Below are positions 6,187-13,361 of a stretch of 36,262 nucleotides of DNA, one piece after another. The position numbers and the translations under genes are program-made. Location: NCBI GenBank assembly GCA_902768665.1, contig CACXMA010000019.1, forward strand, positions 1-36,262, in the 5' to 3' direction. Within the stretch, counting starts at the first letter, position 1. Every line of letters begins with the position of its first letter. This DNA comes from an uncultured Bacteroidia bacterium. Lineage in GTDB: Bacteria > Bacteroidota > Bacteroidia > Bacteroidales > UBA932. The notes below the pieces were generated by a model. It was not told where the DNA came from and ran no database searches. It saw only the letters and a program-made list of their open reading frames with translations.

Positions 6187-7974
6187 CTAACGCTTATCAT
6201 TTACAACGGTTTTGTGCCTTGTCGTACATAGGTGACTGTAAAGTTCTGAAATAAGATTTACAGCCTCATTACAATCCATCTCATTGATTATCGGGAATCT
6301 GTTCTCTACAGCTTTAATTTTAGCGGTTGTTTCCTGATATTCTTCCACATAATAGTAGTCTTCCAGTATCACCAAACACTTTTTCAGTTCAAGGAGAGCA
6401 TATGCATAATACCCCTTCTCAAATAGCTCTGCCGCCAGCAATATGGACTTTTCTAAATAAAATCTTATTGAGGTTAACTCCTCATGCGAAGAAACAAAAG
6501 AAATAAAACGTAAAAAAGATGATGCTCTACTATTGGAGGAGGTCGAACAGGAAGGACTTTGCTTTATGGTTGAGCTCCCATCAGTGCTAAACCGCGACAT
6601 AAAACTTAGCACTTCCTTATCAACAATAATATCACTTATCGAGACGGGCGTAGTCAGATACAATCCCTGAAGAGATTTTACCCGGCTTAAAGCCACGTAC
6701 AATTGCCCTGAAGCGAAGATATGGCTATGTAAATCAAGGACTACTTTATCGTATGTTTGTCCTTGCGATTTATGAATTGTAAAAGCATAGGCTAACTTAA
6801 GTGGATACTGATTGGTTTTCTGTATAAATGGCGTCTCTTTTCTTAAAGTATGCTTTACTTCATCATACTTCATCTTATACCTATAATGGTCAACTCGATT
6901 GATTTCAACGACATCCCCACTTTTTTCAATACGTACCCAAATTGTACCACCCTCTTGACAAACAATCCTCCCAAAATCTCCATTTACATACCGGAGCTTT
7001 TTCTTAGACTCTGTAAAAATCACCCTAGCACCAGGCTTAAAGATAAACTCTGACTCAAACTTCGATGGCACTTCAATGGTATTGTACTCATTCTCATCAG
7101 GCTGCTCAAGATCAACGGTATACAGGGTGGTTTTGTCATTAATCTTGCTTTTTATCGTAATTAACGCCAATTCTCGATGGTCCGATCCCGGCAGTTTCGA
7201 TAATTCGGAGTGGTTGATTCGTAGGACTTCCGCATTTGAGCTCGCAATAGAAACAACATTATTAGGAATCTGGTTTGGTGTGACGACTCTGCTGTTGAGT
7301 TGTTGCAACAGGTGAACGGCCTGTTCAACCGGACATCCCCTCCGTAAACCATCAAGAATAGATTCATACTCCTTATCGTTATCGTGACGAACGGAATTCT
7401 TTAGCTCATAATATCTAACCTCTGAAAGATGATTTTGGATAACATGACTATTAAAGAAATAATTCCCGCCGTATTCAGCTCTAAGATACTTTGCGAGTTC
7501 TGGATCTTCGACTATGGGAGGCAACTGGAACATGTCTCCAACCAGAATAACCTTGATTCCGCCAAAAGGAGTTTTGTTGCGTCGTGTTTCCTGGCAAATA
7601 ACATTCATCATCTCAAATGTATCCGCGCGGACCATGGATATTTCATCAATAATCATTGTCTGAACTGAATTCAGCTTATTTGTGAAATATCCATGATAAC
7701 TGTTACGGCCTGATGAGTATTCTCTGGGATTTTGATATCCGTTCTCTAGTTCATCAAATTCACCGTAGAAAAATGAATGAATGGTCTGTGCGTTGTTATA
7801 CACAGACTTGGCCATATTGGTTGGGACGAGAATAATCGCGCCCCGTGTTTGGGTGATAAGTTCCCGAATCATGTAAGATTTTCCAGAACCAGCCTTCCCT
7901 TGAATTAGGGTGATTGGAGCCGGATTTTGGAGGAACTCATTGATTATTCTTTGTTGCTCAGAATTGCAAGGCAT
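6187..7974 (-). CDS. Pif1/RecD-type superfamily 1B DNA helicase with C-terminal extension
   Basis: A 595-residue protein. Motif I GKAGSGKS (26-33), motif II IIDEIS (108-113) and motif III GDMFQLPP (146-153) come first, followed by the C-terminal helicase lobe with FTIHKSQGQT and YVALSRVKS (motif VI). This order is typical of Pif1/RecD-like 5'-3' helicases that unwind DNA during replication, repair or mobile-element defence. After about residue 480 there is an extra helical region of about 115 residues, rich in Leu, Glu and Tyr (YAYALLELKKCLVILEDYYY), with no match I can name. The gene is AT-richer than the core genes and sits next to a gene fragment and an unknown membrane protein, so it looks accessory. 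Confidence 0.85.
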   Translation of the reverse strand: MPCNSEQQRIINEFLQNPAPITLIQGKAGSGKSYMIRELITQTRGAIILVPTNMAKSVYNNAQTIHSFFYGEFDELENGYQNPREYSSGRNSYHGYFTNKLNSVQTMIIDEISMVRADTFEMMNVICQETRRNKTPFGGIKVILVGDMFQLPPIVEDPELAKYLRAEYGGNYFFNSHVIQNHLSEVRYYELKNSVRHDNDKEYESILDGLRRGCPVEQAVHLLQQLNSRVVTPNQIPNNVVSIASSNAEVLRINHSELSKLPGSDHRELALITIKSKINDKTTLYTVDLEQPDENEYNTIEVPSKFESEFIFKPGARVIFTESKKKLRYVNGDFGRIVCQEGGTIWVRIEKSGDVVEINRVDHYRYKMKYDEVKHTLRKETPFIQKTNQYPLKLAYAFTIHKSQGQTYDKVVLDLHSHIFASGQLYVALSRVKSLQGLYLTTPVSISDIIVDKEVLSFMSRFSTDGSSTIKQSPSCSTSSNSRASSFLRFISFVSSHEELTSIRFYLEKSILLAAELFEKGYYAYALLELKKCLVILEDYYYVEEYQETTAKIKAVENRFPIINEMDCNEAVNLISELYSHLCTTRHKTVVNDKR

Positions 7975-8032
7975 TCTTTCTTTAAAACATTAAAAATGTA
8001 AAACTTAGCAAAGGACCAGGTCTTTTCTAAAC

Positions 8033-8662
8033 CTATCTCCGATAAAAGCTTTCAGTATCAGATGCATACTCTACCTCTTCCGCATATTCTTCGCACCATT
8101 CACAAATCGAATATCCCATTCCATTTATTTCATATCCCTTCATTTCTACCAGATCTTCGGCTTCTGCCGCCACCTCGCAGTCTTCGATCCATTTAAGGTG
8201 ATAAATGCCTGCTTTATGGTCGACTAAGATTGTACTGCACTCAAATGCGTACTGTTTTCTGTATCTATTGCTAAAGTAGATCGCGGAAACACCCAATAAG
8301 AGGAGTATCACGCCCCAAACAATAGTCAGTTTATAGTTGATAGTTTTGGGGCTATGAGTAGTCTCAAACCTGTAGTGTCCATCTGGTTCTATGACATAGG
8401 ATCCATCTGGTTCTATGACATCAACTTGTATATCTAGCAATAGAATAATAGCTGCTATATAGAATAAAAACAACAAAGAGGTGCCGGTAACCATGCTGAG
8501 TAATTTGCTGACGAACCTCCAGTGAACAAGGAAAGAAAGAAGAAAGAGGATTATCAGAATGCAACTCCCAATAAGTGTGATGGGCTTAGCAATTCCCCTA
8601 AGATCATCATAAGTATTTTGTCCAAGTAAATTTGAGAGGAAAGATTTCTTTATCCGCGCCAT
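8033..8662 (-). CDS. Predicted membrane protein, unknown family
   Basis: A 209-residue protein with hydrophobic segments at about residues 27-47 (ITLIGSCILIILFLLSFLV), 58-76 (SLLFLFYIAAIILLL) and 112-130 (LTIVWGVILLLLGVSAIYF), then a hydrophilic acidic tail with CEWC (about 187-190). Between the second and third segments, VIEPDGSY is followed at once by VIEPDGHY, encoded by a 24-base tandem duplication. I do not recognise the family. It lies 43 bases after the NAGPA-like gene and 58 bases before the helicase on the same strand, so co-transcription is possible, though no promoter box is clear in either gap. It shares AT-rich base use with the helicase. Confidence 0.65.
   Translation of the reverse strand: MARIKKSFLSNLLGQNTYDDLRGIAKPITLIGSCILIILFLLSFLVHWRFVSKLLSMVTGTSLLFLFYIAAIILLLDIQVDVIEPDGSYVIEPDGHYRFETTHSPKTINYKLTIVWGVILLLLGVSAIYFSNRYRKQYAFECSTILVDHKAGIYHLKWIEDCEVAAEAEDLVEMKGYEINGMGYSICEWCEEYAEEVEYASDTESFYRR
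8378..8425 (-). repeat. 24-base tandem duplication inside the membrane-protein gene
   Basis: TCCATCTGGTTCTATGACAT occurs at 8378-8397 and again at 8402-8421 in phase. It encodes VIEPDGSY then VIEPDGHY in the loop between two membrane segments. Confidence 0.8.
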
Positions 8663-8705
8663 AATTTACATTACGAGAAGAATATACCTTCACTATTGAT
8701 AAAAC

Positions 8706-9623
8706 TTAACGAGTATTGGTGTTTCTCCATATGATATAATTCTCATTCCGATACGTCTTCCGATGCACATCGGGAGCGAAGAGCGTCTTCTCGCCGGCCT
8801 CGTCAATGAACCAGCCGAAGGAAGAATGGCTGCCGACCAGGTAGATGGCGTTGTCGACACCGAGGTCGACCAGGGCCTGGGCGAAGTCGTGGAAGGACTC
8901 GTCCGTCTCGCTGACGGCAACGAATAGCTGGCCCGCGCGGTCGCAGAGGGCCTTCCGCATTGTCTTGTTTTTGGGCTCGTTTTCGACCAGCCGGCCATTG
9001 TCAACGAGCGGGAACTGGCGGAAGAAGTAGCCGCCCTTCTCCGTGGCTTCTTCGAACAGCGGCGAGTTCTCGGAAACGCCCACAGTCGTCTTTCCCTCGA
9101 TAATGGCGCAGAAGCCCTTCTTGGAGAGCCCCCAGGCGAGCGGCTCGCCTTTCAGCACGAAAGCACCGAGGATCTTCCGGTTGTCCCGACGGATATCGGC
9201 GGCCTGGGCGGCCAGAATGATACTCTTGTCCCTGCGGTCCGGAACGCCAACTGTGAGTTTCGGGGTGGCGTTATGGGGGATATAAAGGCTCAGCTGCACG
9301 TCGTTGATCACCGTGTCGAGCTTTTCCGTGAAGGATTTATCCGTTTCTGTGCCGAACCACTTGCGCTCGGCAGTTTGGACCGGAGCGGGGATGGTGTCGG
9401 GTTCGAACAGGCCGATTTCGGGTTCTTCGGCAGGTTCCTGCGGTTCCTGGCTCCTCGGCCAGAAAATGATGGCCGCTATCCCGATGCAAAGCACCAGCAG
9501 CAGGGAGAGGAGGGCCGCCTGTCTATTTCGGCGCCCCTCTCCGCTGGTCGCGGGGGTCTGTTCCGACGTTCGTCCGATTACGCGGAACTCGTCGTCCCTT
9601 ATATCTTTATTGTTCTCAGCCAT
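8706..9623 (-). CDS. Membrane-anchored protein with NAGPA/DUF2233-like domain
   Basis: A 305-residue protein with a charged cytoplasmic start (residues 1-35), one membrane helix (about 36-55, AALLSLLLVLCIGIAAIIFW), a Pro/Glu-rich linker and a periplasmic domain. From about residue 150 to the end (KGFCAIIEGKTTVGVSENSP, then FRQFPLVDNGRLV, then LVDLGVDNAIYLVGSHSSFG) the strand order resembles the phosphodiester glycosidase (NAGPA, formerly DUF2233) family. The usual glycine-rich Asp-Gly-Gly-Gly-Ser-Ser motif is replaced by LVGSHSSFG, so catalysis is doubtful. It overlaps the LytTR gene by eight bases, implying translational coupling and a shared task, perhaps at the envelope. No enzyme role should be assumed. 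Confidence 0.6.
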   Translation of the reverse strand: MAENNKDIRDDEFRVIGRTSEQTPATSGEGRRNRQAALLSLLLVLCIGIAAIIFWPRSQEPQEPAEEPEIGLFEPDTIPAPVQTAERKWFGTETDKSFTEKLDTVINDVQLSLYIPHNATPKLTVGVPDRRDKSIILAAQAADIRRDNRKILGAFVLKGEPLAWGLSKKGFCAIIEGKTTVGVSENSPLFEEATEKGGYFFRQFPLVDNGRLVENEPKNKTMRKALCDRAGQLFVAVSETDESFHDFAQALVDLGVDNAIYLVGSHSSFGWFIDEAGEKTLFAPDVHRKTYRNENYIIWRNTNTR

Positions 9624-9984
9624 GATTCAAAGTTGCATCGATGTATGCTTTCAGTTTGATAAGGACTTCCCGGGAGGCGGACAGCTCATGGTAGCAGCCG
9701 GCACAGTCCGAAAGGACCAGACGCTGCAGGGACACGTCGACGAGATGGACAAAGTCCGTGTTGACGATAAGTCCGCGGCCCAGGCGGACGAAATTGCCGC
9801 CTTCGTCGCCGAGCTGGTCGGCTAACATGTCTTCTACCTGCCCGAGCTGGAAAGAGACCATCTGGCTACGGTTATCCTGCGTGACGACGTTGGCATAATT
9901 GCCATCCGCCGACACATATACCAGCCGACTGACCGGAACGCGGAGCATCTCAGTGCCCTTGGATATGACCAGGAATCTTTCCAC
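9616..9984 (-). CDS. Stand-alone LytTR-type DNA-binding regulator
   Basis: A protein of up to 122 residues consisting almost only of a LytTR domain: IPVxxLxYxxADGNY-like core (LRVPVSRLVYVSADGNYANV), FVRLGRGLIVNTDFVHLV and a final helix. There is no receiver or membrane domain, so the input may come through the coupled membrane protein that follows. GTG 9984 is only five bases from a -7 box (TATCTTTG, 9997-9990), which would make the mRNA essentially leaderless. ATG 9948 (110 residues) is the alternative but trims the first strand. The upstream mirrored repeat at 10036-10112 has the direct-repeat geometry expected for LytTR sites, so the protein probably controls its own and the divergent operon. 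Confidence 0.75.
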   Translation of the reverse strand: MERFLVISKGTEMLRVPVSRLVYVSADGNYANVVTQDNRSQMVSFQLGQVEDMLADQLGDEGGNFVRLGRGLIVNTDFVHLVDVSLQRLVLSDCAGCYHELSASREVLIKLKAYIDATLNHG

Positions 9985-9989
9985 CTCTG

Positions 9990-9997
9990 CAAAGATA
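9990..9997 (-). promoter_or_regulatory. -7 box of the LytTR gene without a matching -33 box
   Basis: TATCTTTG on the minus strand. No TTTG is found 19-21 bases upstream, consistent with a promoter that needs an activator. The left arm of the mirrored operator begins 39 bases upstream. Confidence 0.5.
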
Positions 9998-10035
9998 CGT
10001 TTTTTTGACGTCCTTTACGCCCCTTTTTTTATCAA

Positions 10036-10112
10036 TGTACGAAATGAAAGAATACTGTACGAACCGGCATGCCTGAAGAGCGTTCATACAGCCCTTTTTC
10101 ATTCCGTACATC
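10036..10112. promoter_or_regulatory. Mirrored LytTR-type operator, 30-base imperfect inverted repeat
   Basis: The left arm 10036-10065 and the right arm 10083-10112 are reverse complements at 24 of 30 positions around a 17-base centre. Each arm contains two direct repeats (TGTACGAA at 10037-10044 and 10057-10064; the opposite arm has TGTACGGA and TGTATGAA) starting 20 bases apart, about two helical turns. Paired direct repeats at this pitch are how LytTR dimers bind DNA. Each arm faces one of two divergent promoters at nearly equal distance (39 and 38 bases to the -7 boxes). Confidence 0.6.
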
Positions 10113-10149
10113 GCCCCTAAAAATCCTTGTCAGAATGCTTTCCATTGCC

Positions 10150-10157
10150 GATTTTTG
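10150..10157 (+). promoter_or_regulatory. Probable -7 box for the WG-lipoprotein–mtgA operon
   Basis: GATTTTTG is one change from TAnnTTTG at a fixed position and lies 38 bases beyond the right operator arm, mirroring the LytTR side. The start codon is 29 bases downstream. Confidence 0.35.
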
Positions 10158-10185
10158 CAGTCGAAAACCAATCATATCACGCTTT

Positions 10186-11088
10186 ATGAAACACCTTTTT
10201 CCCCTTCTCGCCGTCATGGCGGTTCTCAGTTTTTTCTCCTGCAGCGAAGAGCCCCAGGAGGAACTTCCGGAAGTGGCCGAAGACGGCCTCCTGCTCAATG
10301 ACGACCTGATCGCCGTACGCTCGGCCGACGGTACGGTCTCCATCAAGAACGCGGCGACCGGCAAAGTCACCATCAAGGACATCAAGCTCGACTGGACGCA
10401 GCGCTCCCGCAACGATTCCCTGGCCGTTTTCTGCTCCGATAACAAACGCGGATACTATAATATGTATACGGGCGAGATCGCCATTCCGGCCCAGTATCGA
10501 CGCGCGTGGGTCTTCGAGGAAGGCCTGGCCGCCGTCCAAAAGAATGGAAATATCGGCTTCATCAACCACAAAGGCGAGGTTGTCATAGACTTCAAATATC
10601 CCTACCACGGCAATCCGCTGACGGATTATGTATTCCAGGACGGCCATTGCATCGTTGCCGACACGACGGGCAAGTGCGGTATCATCGACAAGACCGGTCG
10701 CTGGCTGATCGAACCCGAGTACGACTGCGTCAACGCCTATAAGGAATACGCTATTGTAACGAAGGCCGGCGTCACCATGCAGGTGGGCTATGACGGAACG
10801 GTAATGAACTCCTTTGTGCTTGACGCCGTTAAAGAGCTGACATACACCGTCGAAGAACGTTACGTTACAAAGGAGGGTGTTGTCGGTTATGCGGACCGGA
10901 CTGTCAGCACGGGCCTTTTCGCCTACTGCGTAGGTGGCCGCTACGGGCTGATGGACAGCCATTGCCGTCGTATTACCGAACCCCTCTACAAGGGTATCGA
11001 AGCTGTCAACGCCGGCATGTTCAAGGCGACGCTTCTTGACTGGTACTCCGAAGTGATTCTCGATGCCAAAGGCCAGGTTATGCGATAG
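10186..11088 (+). CDS. WG-repeat lipoprotein
   Basis: A 300-residue protein starting MKHLFPLLAVMAVLSFFSCS, a lipoprotein signal with Cys19 as the likely acylated residue. The mature protein has several repeats of the form G-hhxxxGxhhIxxxYDxh (KNGNIGFINHKGEVVIDFKY, then TGKCGIIDKTGRWLIEPEYD, then GGRYGLMDSHCRRITEPLYK), the WG β-repeat. Such proteins are thought to bind ligands or peptidoglycan-associated partners at the envelope, but no precise role is established. ATG 10186 is chosen because the upstream extension would cross the operator and lacks a signal peptide. mtgA starts three bases after its stop, so the two form an operon divergent from the LytTR gene. Confidence 0.8.
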   Translation: MKHLFPLLAVMAVLSFFSCSEEPQEELPEVAEDGLLLNDDLIAVRSADGTVSIKNAATGKVTIKDIKLDWTQRSRNDSLAVFCSDNKRGYYNMYTGEIAIPAQYRRAWVFEEGLAAVQKNGNIGFINHKGEVVIDFKYPYHGNPLTDYVFQDGHCIVADTTGKCGIIDKTGRWLIEPEYDCVNAYKEYAIVTKAGVTMQVGYDGTVMNSFVLDAVKELTYTVEERYVTKEGVVGYADRTVSTGLFAYCVGGRYGLMDSHCRRITEPLYKGIEAVNAGMFKATLLDWYSEVILDAKGQVMR

Positions 11089-11091
11089 CCC

Positions 11092-11754
11092 ATGAAACGC
11101 CGTAAATGGACATACTGGTTCTTCGTACGGATTCCCTCGTGGTATCTGTTACTGAGCGTCGTACTCGTAGTGCTGCTGCGATGGGTTCCGGTGCGATACA
11201 CTCCGGTGATGCTGAAGCGTGCGTTCCAGGCCCGGAATGAGCACTCCTACCATTCCGAGCGGGAATGGGTATCCCTGGAGGACATCTCCCCGGAACTCGT
11301 CAAGGCAGTCATCCGGACGGAGGACCAGCGTTTCTATCAGCACCACGGTTTCGACTGGGACGAGATGGACGCGATGTGGAGCCGCCACAAGAGTGACAAC
11401 GCATCGGTTCGCGGTTGTAGTACAATCTCCCAGCAGGTTGCCAAGAACGTCTTTACCTTCGGCTCGCCCACGCTGGCGCGCAAGGTCTCCGAGGCATACT
11501 GGACCTGCCTGATTGAGTTATTCTGGCCCAAGGACCGCATCATGGAGGTGTACCTCAATGTCGTGGAACTGGGACATGGCCTATACGGAGCCGAGGCCGC
11601 CGCCGAGCGCTATTTCGACTGCCCGGCCCGCTCCCTCGACCGCCGCCAGGCCGTCGCCCTCGCCGTCAGCCTGCCAGATCCCCTGGAGGGCAATCCGCTC
11701 GGGCCGAGTCCGCGCCAGCGCAGACAAAGGACGGCGCTGATGGATTCTTATTGA
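11092..11754 (+). CDS. mtgA: Monofunctional biosynthetic peptidoglycan glycosyltransferase MtgA (GT51)
   Basis: A 220-residue protein with one N-terminal membrane anchor (about residues 14-30, IPSWYLLLSVVLVVLLRW) and a GT51 domain. RTEDQRFYQHHGFD (about 75-88) holds the catalytic Glu, RGCSTISQQVAKN (about 107-119) is the second motif and IMEVYLNVVELG (about 150-161) the third. The family usually has Gly or Ala where Cys stands in RGCST. The enzyme polymerises lipid II into glycan strands on the periplasmic side without a transpeptidase domain. It lies three bases downstream of the WG lipoprotein under the divergent LytTR-type operator, hinting at regulated wall synthesis. It converges with the division cluster. 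Confidence 0.92.
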   Translation: MKRRKWTYWFFVRIPSWYLLLSVVLVVLLRWVPVRYTPVMLKRAFQARNEHSYHSEREWVSLEDISPELVKAVIRTEDQRFYQHHGFDWDEMDAMWSRHKSDNASVRGCSTISQQVAKNVFTFGSPTLARKVSEAYWTCLIELFWPKDRIMEVYLNVVELGHGLYGAEAAAERYFDCPARSLDRRQAVALAVSLPDPLEGNPLGPSPRQRRQRTALMDSY

Positions 11755-12099
11755 TTATTCGATCGCACGGAGTCGCCGTTGGAGTGAAAGCAACATGCCG
11801 ACGGGGCCTTCGGACTGCGCTCCTTCATGTCCGACAACGTCATCTCCGACCTGAAGGGGGACTGATCGGGCATCTGAGGCGTTGAATGGAAGTGATTGAA
11901 TAGCAGGTGATTATCCGATTTGCTGCCCCCTAAAACAGTAGGTAGGCAATAGCTTAATTGGCCATGAATCAATCGTTTCCATTCAACGCCCTGCTTTGGC
12001 TGCGAAGAGCCCTCCTTTGCTACTTGGGACGGCCGAATCTTGTCCTTGAAAAGGGCGGTTTTCAAGGACAGGTCAGCCTTTTTCGGGCTGTCGTCAGGG
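11755..12099. other. Gene-free stretch between mtgA and ftsZ with two inverted repeats
   Basis: No convincing coding frame is seen. Arms 11878-11898 and 11970-11990 are reverse complements at 19 of 21 positions around a 71-base centre. A second hairpin is annotated separately at 12041-12070. The arms could be a decayed insertion-sequence or MITE end pair, or a long hairpin ending both convergent transcripts. No clear T-run follows either. Confidence 0.5.
12041..12070 (-). terminator. Hairpin downstream of ftsZ, probable terminator
   Basis: TGTCCTTGAAAA (12041-12052) pairs perfectly with TTTTCAAGGACA (12059-12070) around GGGCGG. It lies 30 bases past the ftsZ stop on the minus strand. It lacks a T-run outside the stem, so the call rests on position and stem quality. 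Confidence 0.45.
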
Positions 12100-13350
12100 C
12101 TATTTCTTCTCGCGATGGGAGCGGCGGATGGCCGGGATGCCTTCCAGTTCGGAGAGGCTGCGGCCGGGCTCGACGATGAGGAGGGGCTTCTCCTCAAAAC
12201 TGTAGCGGGGCGCGTTCTCCGTGGCGTTGTAGGCGATGCGGGTGGCCGGGGGCGTGTCGGGGAGGGAGATCTCGTCGCCGACTTTCGGGCGCTCATACCG
12301 GTAGGTGCTGGGGATGTGGATGATATTGCCGAGATTGATGTCGGTGATGTCGCCCAGCTTGCCCATGTCGAAGCCGGTCACGATGGCCGTGATCTTGACC
12401 TGGTCGCCGAACTCGGGATCGTCTTCCCAGATGATGCCGCGCTTGAAGTGGTTGGCGTTGCCGGTGTACTTCGAGATCATCTCGTCGATGGACTTGAGCT
12501 CGGTCATCTTGACGCCGTGCTCGTTCATGCCGGTGGTGATGTTCAGGAGGACGTTCTTGGAGGTCTTGAGGTCGAAGTCGTTGAGGAGCGGGGACTCGAA
12601 GGCGCCCTTGACGGCCTGCTCGAGGCGGTCGGCGCCGCGGCCGGTACCCATGCCCATGAGGGCCATGCCGCTGCCGCGCATGAGCTTGCACACGTCCTGG
12701 AAGTCGACATTGATGAATCCGTGCTTGGTGATGACCTCGATGATGCCGCGGACGGCCGTGGAGAGCACCTCGTCGGCCTTCGGGAAGGCTTTCTGGATCA
12801 GCATGTCGCCGAAGAAGTCGTAGAGCTTCTCGTTGTTGATGAGGATGAGCGAGTCGACGTTCTTTTCGAGCTCATGGATGCCGTCGATGGCCTTGGAGTG
12901 GGACTCGATGCCCTCGTTCTTGAACGGGAGCGTGACGACGGCGACGGTGAGGATGCCCTTGTCCTTGGCCATCTTGGCGATGACGGGGGAGGCGCCGGTG
13001 CCGGTACCGCCGCCCATGCCGGCGGTGATGAAGAGCATCTGCGTACCGTTGTCAATCACCTTGGCGGCAATCTCTTCCTGGCTTTCCAGGGCTGCGTTGC
13101 GACCTGCGGCGGGATCGGTACCCGCACCGAGTCCCTGGCTGCCCATCTGGATCTTCGTCGGGACAGGGGAGGCGGCGAGCGCCTGTGAGTCGGTGTTGCA
13201 GACGATGAAACTGCACCCCTCGATCTTCTGCTCATACATATAGTTGACCGCGTTGCAACCGCCGCCGCCGACGCCGATCACCTTGATGAGCGTCCCTTCG
13301 CTCTCCCAGTCGTTCGGCTTGTAGAAATTGTTGATCAGATTGTCTTCCAT
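12100..13350 (-). CDS. ftsZ: Cell division GTPase FtsZ
   Basis: A 416-residue tubulin homologue that polymerises into the Z ring. The N-terminal GTPase domain has GVGGGGCNAV (26-35) and the tubulin signature GGGTGTGASP (113-122). The T7 loop NVDFQDV supplies the catalytic Asp of the next subunit. A short linker ends in LEGIPAIRR, close to the conserved FtsA-binding peptide. ATG 13350 is fixed by alignment to the family start and a GGAGG-like stretch before it. A longer open frame runs upstream but enters ftsA in another phase. Last gene of the dcw cluster, 11 bases after ftsA, with a hairpin downstream. Confidence 0.97.
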   Translation of the reverse strand: MEDNLINNFYKPNDWESEGTLIKVIGVGGGGCNAVNYMYEQKIEGCSFIVCNTDSQALAASPVPTKIQMGSQGLGAGTDPAAGRNAALESQEEIAAKVIDNGTQMLFITAGMGGGTGTGASPVIAKMAKDKGILTVAVVTLPFKNEGIESHSKAIDGIHELEKNVDSLILINNEKLYDFFGDMLIQKAFPKADEVLSTAVRGIIEVITKHGFINVDFQDVCKLMRGSGMALMGMGTGRGADRLEQAVKGAFESPLLNDFDLKTSKNVLLNITTGMNEHGVKMTELKSIDEMISKYTGNANHFKRGIIWEDDPEFGDQVKITAIVTGFDMGKLGDITDINLGNIIHIPSTYRYERPKVGDEISLPDTPPATRIAYNATENAPRYSFEEKPLLIVEPGRSLSELEGIPAIRRSHREKK

Positions 13351-13361
13351 GGCTTTTCCTC

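Noticed and set aside
10032-10445. Minus-strand frame covering the LytTR operator region
   Set aside because: It overlaps the WG lipoprotein signal peptide and the operator, and has no recognisable domain.
11748-12296. Minus-strand frame spanning the mtgA–ftsZ gap
   Set aside because: It overlaps the ftsZ 3' end in another frame and is Ser/Pro/Arg-rich without motifs.
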